Source: Streptomyces sp. PKU-EA00015 (GTDB lineage: Bacteria > Actinomycetota > Actinomycetes > Streptomycetales > Streptomycetaceae). From it: 64,000 nt of DNA. How positions within the stretch are numbered: the stretch's first letter is position 1; the number at the start of each line of letters is the position of its first letter. The notes under the pieces were generated by a model. That model was not told where the DNA came from. It was given only the letters and a program-made list of their open reading frames with translations, and did not search any database. Both the position numbers and the translations under genes were made by a program. The DNA is taken from NCBI RefSeq assembly GCF_013387495.1, contig NZ_JABZEE010000011.1, forward strand, positions 124,001 through 188,000, in the 5' to 3' direction. Of the stretch, positions 16,276 to 25,137 are shown in pieces.

Positions 16276-18297
16276 TCAGTCGTCGCCGACGCCGCCGATG
16301 AAGCCGCCGCCGTTGTTGCCGCCGTTGTTGCCGCCGTTGTCGCCGCCACCGCCGAACGTCGCGAGGACGATCTGCTGGCTCGGGTCGGCGGGGGTGCCGG
16401 GCGACGGGTTGGAGCCGGTCACGAGGGCGTTGTCGTCCTGCGGGTTGCCAGGGGCGATCGTGACGTTGGTGAAGCCGGCCTGCGCCAGGATCTGCTTGGC
16501 CTCGGCCAACCGCTTGCCCAGGATGTCCGCAGGCACCGGGACCTGTGTCTGCTGCGGGCCCTTGGAGACCTGGAGGGTGACCTTGGAGCCCTTGGCGACC
16601 TTGCCGGCCGGCGGGTTCTGGCCGACGACCTGGTTCGCCGGCTGGTCCGAGTCGACGTCGACCCGCACCACCTCGAACTCGAGGATCTCCAGCTGGCTCT
16701 TCGCCGTCTCGAACTGCTGGCCCACCACGTCCGGCAGATCCCGCTTGGCCTGCTTGGCCACCGTCAGCGTGACCTCGGTGCCCTTCTCGACCATGGTCCG
16801 GCCCGCCGGGTCCTGCTCGAGGACCGTGCCCGGGTCCTCCTCGGCGGACTCGACCTCCTTGACGTCGACTGCGAAGCCGTCCTCCTCGAGGAGTTCGGTC
16901 GCCGAGTCGACGTCCTTGTCGGTGACGTCGGGAACCCTGACCTTGGGCGCGCCCTCCGAGACGACTACGCTGATCGTGCTGCCCTCGGAGATCTCGCCGG
17001 ACTCGGGGTCCTGGCTGCAGATCTTGCCCTTGGGCTGGTCGCAGCGCTCGGTACCGGACTGCTGGACCTCGACCTTGGCGTTCTCGGCGCGCTTCTCCGC
17101 GTCCTTCAGGGTCATGCCCACCAGCTGGGGCACCGGTACCTTGTTGCCGCCGCCACTGTCGCCGAAGACCGACTGGCCGATGAGCACCGCGCCGATCAGG
17201 ACGAGGATGCCGGCGATGACCAGCAGGATCGTGGAGGTGTTCGACTTCTTCTGGCGTCGGCGGTCCGGGCGGTCGTCGTACCCGCCGTAGCCGCCGTCGT
17301 CGGGATTCAGCGGCGGGAGCATCGAGGTCTGGCCGGCCGGGTCGGCCTGGCGCAGCGCCGTGGTCGGCTGGTCGTCGGGGCCGTAGCCGCCGCCGTAGCC
17401 GACCGCGCCCATCGCGGCCGTCGCCGCGACCGGCTGGCCGTCGAGGCAGGCCTCGATGTCGGCGCGCATCTCGTCGGCGGACTGGTAGCGGTAGTCCGGG
17501 TCCTTGACCAGGGCCTTCAACACGATCGCGTCCATCTCGGGCGTGATCTCGGGGTCGAAGTTGCTGGGCGGCTGCGGCTCTTCCCGTACGTGCTGGTACG
17601 CCACGGCCACCGGGGAGTCGCCCACGAACGGCGGACGCACGGTCAGCAGCTCGTAGAGGAGGCAGCCGGTGGAGTACAGGTCGGAGCGGGCGTCGACCTG
17701 CTCGCCCTTCGCCTGCTCCGGGGAGAGGTACTGCGCGGTGCCGATGACCGCCGCGGTCTGCGTCATGGTCATGCCGGAGTCGCCCATGGCGCGGGCGATG
17801 CCGAAGTCCATGACCTTGACCTGCCCGGTGCGCGTCAGCATGACGTTCGCCGGCTTGATGTCGCGGTGGACGATGCCGTTGCGGTGCGAGTACTCCAGCG
17901 CCTGGAGGATGCCGATCGTCATCTCCAGCGTGCGCTCGGGCAGCAGCTTGCGGCCCGAGTGGAGCAGCTCACGCAGGGTCGACCCGTCGACGTACTCCAT
18001 GACGATGTACGGGATCGAGACCCCCGCGCCCCCGCCGGGGGCGCCGTCGTACACCATGTCCTCGCCGGTGTCGTAGACAGCGACGATCGCCGGGTGGTTG
18101 AGCGAGGCGGCCGACTGGGCCTCACGGCGGAACCGGGCCTGGAAGGACGGATCGCGGGCCAGGTCGGCCCGCAGCGTCTTCACGGCGACGGTGCGGCCGA
18201 GCCGGGTGTCGTGGGCGAGGTAGACCTCGGCCATGCCACCACGGCCGAGCACCGAGCCCAGTTCGTACCGGCCGCCGAGGCGACGCGGCTCTTCCAT
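16276..18297 (-). CDS. pknB: PASTA-domain Ser/Thr protein kinase PknB
   Basis: 673 residues from ATG 18297 (MEEPRRLGGRYELGSV); an in-frame ATG at 18366 lacks homology. The cytoplasmic Hanks kinase domain spans about residues 10-275, with GRGGMAEV, VAVKTL, IVHRDIKPANVML and MDFGIARA. A linker leads to a membrane helix around 355-375. Four extracytoplasmic PASTA repeats follow (starting near VPVPQLVGM, VRVPDVTDK, DLPDVVGQQ and VPVPADILG), and the C-terminus is a Gly/Asn-rich run. PASTA kinases sense muropeptides or lipid II and phosphorylate cell-wall and division proteins. It is last in the minus-strand fhaA-pknB cluster and has its own 167-bp upstream region with dyads. PstP (pp2C) is the expected counteracting phosphatase. 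Confidence 0.96.
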   Translation of the reverse strand: MEEPRRLGGRYELGSVLGRGGMAEVYLAHDTRLGRTVAVKTLRADLARDPSFQARFRREAQSAASLNHPAIVAVYDTGEDMVYDGAPGGGAGVSIPYIVMEYVDGSTLRELLHSGRKLLPERTLEMTIGILQALEYSHRNGIVHRDIKPANVMLTRTGQVKVMDFGIARAMGDSGMTMTQTAAVIGTAQYLSPEQAKGEQVDARSDLYSTGCLLYELLTVRPPFVGDSPVAVAYQHVREEPQPPSNFDPEITPEMDAIVLKALVKDPDYRYQSADEMRADIEACLDGQPVAATAAMGAVGYGGGYGPDDQPTTALRQADPAGQTSMLPPLNPDDGGYGGYDDRPDRRRQKKSNTSTILLVIAGILVLIGAVLIGQSVFGDSGGGNKVPVPQLVGMTLKDAEKRAENAKVEVQQSGTERCDQPKGKICSQDPESGEISEGSTISVVVSEGAPKVRVPDVTDKDVDSATELLEEDGFAVDVKEVESAEEDPGTVLEQDPAGRTMVEKGTEVTLTVAKQAKRDLPDVVGQQFETAKSQLEILEFEVVRVDVDSDQPANQVVGQNPPAGKVAKGSKVTLQVSKGPQQTQVPVPADILGKRLAEAKQILAQAGFTNVTIAPGNPQDDNALVTGSNPSPGTPADPSQQIVLATFGGGGDNGGNNGGNNGGGFIGGVGDD

Positions 18298-18368
18298 AAC
18301 CTTCCAGCCCTCTCCGTCAGTCCCGACCGCACCCGTGTGTGGTCCGCCGGTGTGCTGTTCGCGCATAC

Positions 18369-18428
18369 GCTACCGGGCACGTACTGCTTGATCCGCCCGG
18401 TAGCGGCAGCTGATACCCGACCGGTATC
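18369..18428 (-). promoter_or_regulatory. Two dyads upstream of pknB
   Basis: GCTACCGGGC (18369-18378) and GCCCGGTAGC (18395-18404) are perfect 10-bp arms 16 bases apart. GATACC (18412-18417) and GGTATC (18423-18428) form a second dyad. They sit in the 167-bp gap between the pbpA stop and the pknB start. They could be an attenuating terminator after pbpA or operators of a separate pknB promoter. Confidence 0.5.
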
Positions 18429-18464
18429 GCAATGTGCAGGTATGCGGGTCGGGAGTGATCCTCG

Positions 18465-19925
18465 TCACTCCTGTTCGTCGAGCACCGCCTTCATCACGGC
18501 CTTGGCGATGGGGGCGGCGAGGCCGCCACCCGAGATGTCGTCGCGGCGGGCGTTGCTGTCCTCGACGACGACAGCGACGGCGACGGGGGACCCGTTGTCG
18601 CCCTTGGCGTACGAGATGAACCAGGCGTAGGGGTTCTTGCTGTTGTTCTCGCCGTGCTGGGCGGTACCGGTCTTGCCGCCGACCTTGACGCCGCTGATCC
18701 GCGCGTTGCTGCCGGTGCCGTTCTCGACGACGTTCTCCATCATCTGCTGGAGAAGCTGGGCGTTCTTCGCGGAGATCGGGCGGCTCATCTCCTCCGGCTC
18801 GTTCGCCTGGATGACGTCCAGGGTGGGCGACTCGAGCTTGTCGATCATGTACGGCTTCATCAGCCGGCCGTCGTTGGCGATGGCCGCCGTGACCATGGCC
18901 ATCTGGAGCGGGGTGGCCGCGGTGTTGAACTGGCCGATGGAGGACTGCGCGTTCCCGTCCCGGCTCATGTTCTTGTCGTAGACGGAGGCGGCGGCGCGGA
19001 CCGGGGTGTCGATCTCCGGGTTGTTGAAGCCGAACCTCTCCGCCATCTCGACCATCTTGTCGCGGCTCACGTCGTCGCCGAGCTTGGCGAAGACCGAGTT
19101 GCAGGAGACGCGCATCGCCTCGTTCAGGCTGGCGTTCTCGCAGCCGCCGGCGTGGTTGACCATCGGCGTCCGGGTGCCGGGCAGGATGTACGGCTCCGGG
19201 GTCTCGGTCGCGGCGTCGATGTCGTCGACTGCGCCGTACTCGAGGGCCGCGGCGGCGGTGACCACCTTGAACGTGGAGCCGGGCGGGTAGGTCTCGCGGA
19301 GCGCGCGGTTGAGCTTCGGCTTGTCCTTGTCCTTCTCCAGGGCGATCCACGCCTTCTCGTCCTTGGCCGAGTAGCCGGCGAAGGAGGAGGGGTCGTAGGA
19401 CGGCGTGGAGGCGAGGGCGAGGATCTTGCCGGTCCTCGGGTCGATGGCGGCGACGGCGCCCTTCTTGTCACCGAGGCCCTCGAAGGCGGCCTCCTGGGCC
19501 TTGCCGTTGAGGGTGGTGACGACGTTGCCGCCCTTCTTCTTGTCACCGGTGAACATCGACATGGTCCGGTCGAAGAAGAGCTGGTCGGAGTTGCCGCTGA
19601 GAATGCCGTCCTGGAGCTTCTCGAGCTGGTTGGCGTCGTACGCCTGCGAGGCGTACCCGGTCACCGGCGCCCACATGGGGCCGTTGACGTAGGTCCGCTT
19701 GTACGTGAAGTCGGTGTCGTCCGTCTCGACGGAGCCGGTGACGGCCTTGCCGTCGACAATGATGTTGCCGCGCTCGTGGGCGTAGCGCTCGATCTGGACA
19801 CGGCGGTTGAGCTTGTGCGTGTTGAGCTCGTCGGCCCGGACGTACTGGAGCCAGTTGTCCCGGATGAGCAGGGCGAGGACGAGCAGCCCGCAGAAGATCG
19901 CGATCCGGCGCAGGGGCTTGTTCAC
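18465..19925 (-). CDS. pbpA: Penicillin-binding protein A (transpeptidase)
   Basis: 486 residues from ATG 19925. N-terminal membrane anchor (residues 7-22), dimerisation domain, then transpeptidase domain. The three active-site motifs are intact: STFK with Ser217, SCNS near residue 283, and KTGT near 420. It cross-links peptidoglycan stem peptides outside the membrane, working with the SEDS glycosyltransferase RodA encoded just upstream (4-base overlap, ATGA). Class B PBP by the absence of a glycosyltransferase domain. Known partner genes and length agree with Streptomyces and mycobacterial PbpA. Confidence 0.95.
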   Translation of the reverse strand: MNKPLRRIAIFCGLLVLALLIRDNWLQYVRADELNTHKLNRRVQIERYAHERGNIIVDGKAVTGSVETDDTDFTYKRTYVNGPMWAPVTGYASQAYDANQLEKLQDGILSGNSDQLFFDRTMSMFTGDKKKGGNVVTTLNGKAQEAAFEGLGDKKGAVAAIDPRTGKILALASTPSYDPSSFAGYSAKDEKAWIALEKDKDKPKLNRALRETYPPGSTFKVVTAAAALEYGAVDDIDAATETPEPYILPGTRTPMVNHAGGCENASLNEAMRVSCNSVFAKLGDDVSRDKMVEMAERFGFNNPEIDTPVRAAASVYDKNMSRDGNAQSSIGQFNTAATPLQMAMVTAAIANDGRLMKPYMIDKLESPTLDVIQANEPEEMSRPISAKNAQLLQQMMENVVENGTGSNARISGVKVGGKTGTAQHGENNSKNPYAWFISYAKGDNGSPVAVAVVVEDSNARRDDISGGGLAAPIAKAVMKAVLDEQE

Positions 19926-21349
19926 GGTCGGACCACCTGAGTCATCTCGGCGTCGGGGGACGGGGCGGGCGCGGGCGCGGGACGGCGCGCCGTGTCGCTG
20001 ATCCGGATCAGGATGCCGATCAGGGCCCAGTTGGCGATCACGGAGGAACCGCCGGCGGCGAGGAACGGCAGGGTCATACCGGTCAGCGGGATGAGGCCCA
20101 TCACACCGCCGGCGACGACGAACACCTGGAGCGCGAAGGCGCCGGACAGGCCGATCGCGAACAGCTTGCCGAACGGGTCCCGGGCGGCGAGCGCCGTGCG
20201 GACACCCCGCTCGATGAGCAGGCCGTACAGCAGGAGGAAGGCCATGGCGCCGGCGAGACCCAGCTCCTCGCCGACGGTGGCGAAGATGAAGTCGGAGTTG
20301 GCGGCGAAGCCGATGAGGTCGGAGTCGCCCTGCCCCAGACCGGTGCCGAGTGTTCCGCCGGCGCCGAAGGACATCAGGACCTGTGTCATCTGGTCACAGG
20401 CGTAGGCCATGTTGGAGCCCTCGGGGGCGGTCTCCAGGCACCCGAAGGGGTCGAGCCAGGCGGCCACACGGGACTGGACGTGGCTCGCGAACTGCGAGAC
20501 GACGACCGCACCGCCCGCAGACATCAGCAGGCCCATGACGATCCAGCTGGTCCGCTCGGTGGCGACGTACAGCATGATCACGAACATGCCGAAGAACAGC
20601 AGCGAGGTACCGAGGTCGTTCTCGAAGACCAGCACCAGCAGACTCATGGCCCAGATCGTCAGGATCGGTCCGAGGTCGCGGCCGCGCGGCAGGTAGAGCC
20701 CCATGAAACGGCGGCTGGCCAGCGCCAGCGCATCCCGTTTCACCATGAGGTAGCCGGAGAAGAAGACCGCGATGACGATCTTCGCGAACTCCCCGGGCTG
20801 GATCGAGAATCCGCCGACGCGGATCCAGATCTTGGCGCCGAAGACGTTCGCGCCGAGGCCCGGAACGAGCGGAAGCAGCAGCAGAACGAGTGCCGCCGCC
20901 ATCGAGATGTACGTGAAGCGCTGAAGGATGCGGTGGTCCTTCAGCATCAGCAGCACACCGACGAACAGGGCGACACCGAGAGCCGAGTACATCAGCTGGT
21001 TGGTGGCCTGTGCGGAGAAGTCGGGACGTGCCTGAAGCCGCGGTGACTGGTCGAGGCGCCAGATCAGCACCAGGCCGAGTCCGTTCAGCAGCGTCGCCAG
21101 CGGCAGCAGCAGCGGGTCCGCGTACTTGGCGAACTTGCGCACCACGAGGTGAGCGACGCCTGCGAGCAGACCGAGGCCGAGCCCGTAGCCGAGCATGCCC
21201 GTGGGCACTTCGCCGTCGAGAGCGAGCCCGGCGTTGAGGTAGGCGAACACCGGAATCGCGACAGCGAACCCGAGCAGCATCAGCTCGGTGTTCCGTCGGC
21301 TCGGCGCGTCGATCGCGCCGATCGTGGTCGTGTTGGTGACAACGCTCAT
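19922..21349 (-). CDS. rodA: SEDS peptidoglycan glycosyltransferase RodA/FtsW
   Basis: 475 residues from ATG 21349. A polytopic protein with about ten membrane helices; it polymerises lipid II and works with the co-encoded PbpA. SEDS signatures are visible: GAKIWIRVGGFSIQPGEFAK, FLENDLGTSLLF-like VFENDLGTSLLFFG, and GLIPLTGMTLPFLAAGGSS near the C-terminus. The conserved catalytic Asp lies in the NDLGT segment. Overlaps pbpA by 4 bases and follows pstP by 26 bases. RodA against FtsW cannot be fully resolved, but the cluster context points to the RodA class. Confidence 0.93.
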   Translation of the reverse strand: MSVVTNTTTIGAIDAPSRRNTELMLLGFAVAIPVFAYLNAGLALDGEVPTGMLGYGLGLGLLAGVAHLVVRKFAKYADPLLLPLATLLNGLGLVLIWRLDQSPRLQARPDFSAQATNQLMYSALGVALFVGVLLMLKDHRILQRFTYISMAAALVLLLLPLVPGLGANVFGAKIWIRVGGFSIQPGEFAKIVIAVFFSGYLMVKRDALALASRRFMGLYLPRGRDLGPILTIWAMSLLVLVFENDLGTSLLFFGMFVIMLYVATERTSWIVMGLLMSAGGAVVVSQFASHVQSRVAAWLDPFGCLETAPEGSNMAYACDQMTQVLMSFGAGGTLGTGLGQGDSDLIGFAANSDFIFATVGEELGLAGAMAFLLLYGLLIERGVRTALAARDPFGKLFAIGLSGAFALQVFVVAGGVMGLIPLTGMTLPFLAAGGSSVIANWALIGILIRISDTARRPAPAPAPSPDAEMTQVVRP

Positions 21350-21375
21350 GGTGGAGAAGGCCCCCTACGGCCCTG

Positions 21376-22875
21376 TTACTGCTTGCCGCAGTTCGAGGCC
21401 AGCTTCTGCTCCTCCTCCGAGAGGGTGGGACTCGGAGAGGGAGCGGCTGCGTTCGGCTTGGTCTTGGACGTCTGCGTGGTGGGCGTCCCGGCGGCTCCGT
21501 CGGCCTCGCCCTCGCCCTCACCGGGCGGTGGGGTGCTGGCGCGGTCGGCCGCCTCGCGGCGCTGCTCGTCCTTCTTGCAGGCGGTTGCCTGGCGGGCGAG
21601 CTCGTCGACCTTGGCTCTCGCCTTGCCGAGGCTGTCCTCGGTGATCGTCGCCTCCACCTGCTTGCGCTGGTAGGGCGGTAGGTACTTGAGTTCGATCTCG
21701 GGGTGGTCCTTCTCCACATCCGAGAGCGAGACCCAGGCGAGGTCCTGGCTGATGCCCCGGTAGAGCGCGACGTGCTCGTCCTTCGAGCCGACGTAGTACT
21801 GGGTCTGGGTCCAGCGGTAGCCGCCGTACAGTCCGCCGCCCACGACCGCGAGGGCGAGGGCGACGAAGAACGACCGCTTCAGCCACTTGCGGCCGCCGCG
21901 CCCTTTGACGAAGTCGTCGTCGGTGTAGGACCCGAAGGAGCCCTCCGGCGGCATGCCGCCGTATCCGTCGCCGGACCCGGGCGGGCCGAAGCTGCCGCTG
22001 GGAGCCTGCCCCCCCGAGGGGCGGCCGAGGCCCGCCGCGCGGCCGGCCGGGGTCTGCATGGCGCCGCCGTCGTTCAGCTGGTGCTGGTTCTCGGCGACCG
22101 CGCCGACGACGACGGGGGTGTCGCTCAGGTGTCCGGCCAGCGTGTCCCCGGAGTCGGTGTCGAGGACGTCCGCGACGATGCAGGTGATGTTGTCGGGACC
22201 GCCGCCTCGCAGGGCGAGCTGAATCAGGTCCTGCACGGTCTCCTGCGGCCCCTGGTAGCTGGCGAGCGTCTCCTCCATCGTCTGGTGGGAGACGACGCCG
22301 GAGAGGCCGTCGGAGCAGATCAGGTAGCGGTCGCCGGCGCGGACCTCGCGGATGGAGAGGTCGGGCTCGACATGGTCGCCGCTGCCCAGCGCGCGCATCA
22401 GCAGGGAGCGCTGCGGGTGGGTGGTGGCTTCCTCCTCGGTGATGCGGCCCTCGTCGACGAGCCGCTGCACCCAGGTGTGGTCCTGCGTGATCTGGGTCAG
22501 CACGCCGTCGCGCAGCAGGTACGCGCGCGAGTCGCCGACGTGGACGAGGCCGAGGCGCTGACCCGTCCACAGGAGCGCGGTGAGCGTGGTGCCCATGCCC
22601 TCGAGCTGGGGGTCCTCCTCGACCATCATCCGGAGCTGGTCGTTCGCGCGCTGCACGGCGCTGCCGAGCGAGGTGAGGATGTCGGAGCCGGGAACGTCGT
22701 CGTCGAGCGTGACGAGCGTGGAGATGACCTCGGAGGAGGCGACCTCTCCGGCGGCCTGGCCGCCCATGCCGTCGGCGATGGCGAGCAGGCGCGGGCCGGC
22801 GTAACCGGAGTCCTCGTTGCCCTCGCGGATCATGCCCTTGTGCGATCCCGCGGCGAAACGCAGAGAAAGACTCAT
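21376..22875 (-). CDS. pstP: PP2C-type Ser/Thr phosphatase PstP
   Basis: 499 residues from ATG 22875 (MSLSLRFAAGSHKG); an upstream ATG at 22941 gives an extra 22 residues with no homology. The PP2C domain (1-240) has metal-binding motifs GMIREGNEDSG, IADGMGGQAAGE, HVGDSRAYLL and GGGPDNITCIVADV. A membrane helix lies around residues 330-352. The outer part is short and charged and ends in a Pro/Ser/Thr/Glu-rich tail. The enzyme removes phosphates placed by PknB and other kinases on cell-wall and division proteins, so it is the off-switch of the cluster. Confidence 0.95.
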   Translation of the reverse strand: MSLSLRFAAGSHKGMIREGNEDSGYAGPRLLAIADGMGGQAAGEVASSEVISTLVTLDDDVPGSDILTSLGSAVQRANDQLRMMVEEDPQLEGMGTTLTALLWTGQRLGLVHVGDSRAYLLRDGVLTQITQDHTWVQRLVDEGRITEEEATTHPQRSLLMRALGSGDHVEPDLSIREVRAGDRYLICSDGLSGVVSHQTMEETLASYQGPQETVQDLIQLALRGGGPDNITCIVADVLDTDSGDTLAGHLSDTPVVVGAVAENQHQLNDGGAMQTPAGRAAGLGRPSGGQAPSGSFGPPGSGDGYGGMPPEGSFGSYTDDDFVKGRGGRKWLKRSFFVALALAVVGGGLYGGYRWTQTQYYVGSKDEHVALYRGISQDLAWVSLSDVEKDHPEIELKYLPPYQRKQVEATITEDSLGKARAKVDELARQATACKKDEQRREAADRASTPPPGEGEGEADGAAGTPTTQTSKTKPNAAAPSPSPTLSEEEQKLASNCGKQ

Positions 22876-23016
22876 GCGCACCTCGCCCGTCGGCTCGCCG
22901 CTTGACTGTCGCGCCAGCCGGTCTCGAGCCACACTGCCCACCCTCCGGTCGGGAGTCCGTGCCGGTCGCCCGTGGGGACCGCTGCGACTCGCTCGCTCCG
23001 CTCGCTCATTGTCGTA

Positions 23017-23532
23017 CTACTTCCGCAGCTCGATGACGGTCTTGCCGATGCGGATCGGCGCGCCCAGCGGAATCGGTGTCGGTGTGGTGAGCCGGGTCCG
23101 GTCGAGATAGGTGCCGTTGGTGGACCCGAGATCCTCGACGATCCACTGGCCGTCTCGATCGGGGTAGATCCTGGCATGCCGGCTGGAGGCGTAGTCGTCG
23201 TCCAGCACGATGGTGGAGTCGTGCGCGCGGCCCAGGGTGATCGTCTGGCCCTGGAGGGCGACCGTGGTGCCGGTGAGGCTGCCCTCCGAGACGACGAGCT
23301 TCGTGGGCGCCCCCCTGCGCTGGCGGCCACCCGCCTGCTGGCGCTGCTGCTGCTGCGGGGCAGCAGCCTGACGCGCCTGCTGGGGACGGGCGTCCGCCGT
23401 GCGGCGTGAGCCGCGCTGCGTGACGCGCGTCCCGAACAGGTCGCTGCGGATGACCTGGACGGCCACGATCACGAACAGCCACAGAACAGCCAGGAAACCT
23501 AGCCGCATGACCGTCAGGGTCAGCTCTGACAT
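23017..23532 (-). CDS. fhaB: FHA-domain membrane protein FhaB (FipA)
   Basis: 171 residues from ATG 23532. One N-terminal membrane helix (about 10-28, FLAVLWLFVIVAVQV), a Gln/Ala/Arg-rich linker, and a C-terminal forkhead-associated domain (about 85-165). FHA residues GRAHDST, SSRHARI and DLGSTNGTYLDR are intact, so phosphothreonine binding is expected. In mycobacteria the homologue links PknA/PknB signalling to FtsZ and the divisome. Lies 142 bases ahead of pstP and 10 bases behind fhaA on the minus strand. Confidence 0.94.
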   Translation of the reverse strand: MSELTLTVMRLGFLAVLWLFVIVAVQVIRSDLFGTRVTQRGSRRTADARPQQARQAAAPQQQQRQQAGGRQRRGAPTKLVVSEGSLTGTTVALQGQTITLGRAHDSTIVLDDDYASSRHARIYPDRDGQWIVEDLGSTNGTYLDRTRLTTPTPIPLGAPIRIGKTVIELRK

Positions 23533-23542
23533 TGCCCCCGCT

Positions 23543-24406
23543 TCACCCTTCGGCTTGCCGGTAAACGATGGTGGTGCTGCCCACGACGATCCGCGAGCCG
23601 TCGCGGAGCGTAGCGCGGGTGGTGTGCTGCCCGTCCACCACGATGCCGTTGGTGGACCCGAGATCCTGGATCGTCGAGGGCGTTCCGGTCCGGATCTCAC
23701 AGTGCCGGCGTGATACGCCGGGGTCGTCGATCCGCACGTCGGCGTCGGTGCTGCGACCCAGCACCAGCGTCGGGCGGGAGATCTGATGGCGTGTGCCGTT
23801 GATCTCGATCCAGCGGCGTACCTGTGCGCTCGGCAGCGCGCCCGGGCCGGGCGCGCGCTGGCCGGCCGCGGGGCCGGGGCGCCGGTCGCCGGGCATGCCC
23901 GGCGGCGGCGCGGCCGGCATGGGCGGTGCGCCGGCGACGGGGGTCCCCCCGCCGTAGGCAGGGGGAGGGTAGCCGTAGCCGCCGCGGGGTGCGCCCTGGG
24001 GAGCGGCGGGTGCGCCGGCGTTTTGTGACGTACTCGACGCCAGAGTGCGGCTGCGCACGCGGTACAGACCGGTGTCGAGGTCGTCCGCCTTCTCCAGACG
24101 GACCTTGATCGGGCCCATGAAGGTGTAGCGCTGCTGCTTGGCGTAGTCGCGGACGAGGCCGGACAGCTCGTCGCCGAGCTGGCCCGAGTACGGGCTCAGG
24201 CGCTCGAAGTCGGGCGCGCTGAGCTCGACGATGAAGTCATTGGGGACGACCGTCCGCTCGCGGTTCCAGATCGTCGCGTTGTTGTCGCACTCGCGCTGGA
24301 GGGCGCCCGCGATCTCGACGGGCTGGACCTCGGACTTGAACACCTTGGCGAAGGTGCCGTTGACCAGGCCTTCGAGACGCTGCTCGAAACGCTTCAGGAC
24401 TCCCAT
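23543..24406 (-). CDS. fhaA: DUF3662/FHA-domain protein FhaA
   Basis: 287 residues from ATG 24406, with a GGAGGAGG ribosome site. N-terminal DUF3662 domain (about 1-118, MGVLKRFEQRLEGLVNG), a Pro/Gly/Ala-rich linker, and a C-terminal FHA domain (about 195-285) with VLGRSTDADV, SRRHCEI and DLGSTNGIVVDG. No membrane helix. Mycobacterial FhaA binds phosphorylated MviN (FhaA-MurJ) to control peptidoglycan synthesis. First gene of the minus-strand cluster. Confidence 0.95.
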   Translation of the reverse strand: MGVLKRFEQRLEGLVNGTFAKVFKSEVQPVEIAGALQRECDNNATIWNRERTVVPNDFIVELSAPDFERLSPYSGQLGDELSGLVRDYAKQQRYTFMGPIKVRLEKADDLDTGLYRVRSRTLASSTSQNAGAPAAPQGAPRGGYGYPPPAYGGGTPVAGAPPMPAAPPPGMPGDRRPGPAAGQRAPGPGALPSAQVRRWIEINGTRHQISRPTLVLGRSTDADVRIDDPGVSRRHCEIRTGTPSTIQDLGSTNGIVVDGQHTTRATLRDGSRIVVGSTTIVYRQAEG

Positions 24407-24741
24407 GGGGCACCTCCTCCGTCGTTGTCGCCCTGGTACTGCTTACAGATCGTATCCACGCGTCGGGAAATCGGCTGGTTCCCCTTGTCTGCCCCGTCGA
24501 TGAGTGTCACCTCTCACACGGATCGTAGAGGCGGCCTGAGAACAGTGTCCCGCACCCTGGGTACATCAAGGAGGAGTGGGGGCAGGCCGCTCGTCGTTCC
24601 CGCTCATTCGTTCCGTTCCCTGTTCGCTGCGAGGGGCCCCGAAACAACGGATGTGAATCCACCCTGGGCAGCGTGCTAATCTTCTGCATGTCGCCAGGGG
24701 GCAGCACCGAAACGGTGAAGCACCCGACGACAGCACCCAAT
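24407..24741. other. Intergenic region fhaA / tRNA-Leu (335 bases)
   Basis: Contains the divergent promoter of the fhaA cluster (minus) and that of tRNA-Leu. TAATCT (24677-24682) repeats the -10 of the tRNA-Ile promoter and lies 60 bases before the tRNA; no strong -35 is seen. No convincing open reading frame, repeat or hairpin was found. Confidence 0.5.
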
Positions 24742-24828
24742 GCGCGGGTGGCGGAATAGGCAGACGCGCTGGATTCAGGTTCCAGTGCCCGCAAGGGCGT
24801 GGGGGTTCAACTCCCCCCTCGCGCACCA
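24742..24828 (+). tRNA. tRNA-Leu (anticodon CAG)
   Basis: 87 nt, type II with a long variable arm (GTGCCCGCAAGGGCGT). The acceptor arm GCGCGGG (24742-24748) pairs with CTCGCGC (24818-24824) with one wobble, and CCA is encoded (24826-24828). Anticodon arm CTGGA-TTCAGGT-TCCAG gives CAG at 24776-24778. It reads CTG, the commonest Leu codon in this genome. Confidence 0.97.
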
Positions 24829-24833
24829 TGGAG

Positions 24834-24876
24834 ACGGGTCTCCACCGGACGAAAGTCCCGGTGGGGGCCCGTTTCT
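24834..24876 (+). terminator. Terminator after tRNA-Leu
   Basis: ACGGGTCTCCACCGG (24834-24848) pairs with CCGGTGGGGGCCCGT (24858-24872) with two wobbles, loop of nine bases, then TTTC. It begins six bases after the tRNA CCA. Confidence 0.75.
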
Positions 24877-24946
24877 CGTTGTGCCCCGTTGTCGGCCCGG
24901 CCTCCGTGGGCGGCCGGGGCGTGTCGGCCAGGGTGCGGCGGCTCGA

Positions 24947-24962
24947 TGTTTCACGTGGAACA
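24947..24962. promoter_or_regulatory. parS-like ParB-binding site 1
   Basis: TGTTTCACGTGGAACA differs at one position from the Streptomyces parS palindrome TGTTTCACGTGAAACA. parS sites are ParB loading points for chromosome segregation and cluster on either side of oriC in Streptomyces. Confidence 0.8.
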
Positions 24963-25137
24963 TCACGGGCCGAAGGCGCTCTGGTGGCGGGACATGGCGG
25001 GCTCCGTGGCGATGGCCACATGAGCGGCCGGAGAGCGGCGGACAGGGTTTTCCACAGGGGCAGACGGCTGTCGTGGCCCGGCGGTACGGTCTTGGCAGTT
25101 GATGTTGAGGGCGTACGACGCCGGGGGAGGCCGCGGC

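Larger units (their letters stand above)
24829..25137. other. Intergenic region tRNA-Leu / DUF2252 gene (309 bases)
   Basis: Holds the tRNA terminator and the parS-like site 24947-24962. The 25138 gene's ribosome site GGGGGAGG is at its end. TTTTCCACA near 25055 resembles a poor DnaA box. No gene was recognised. Confidence 0.5.
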
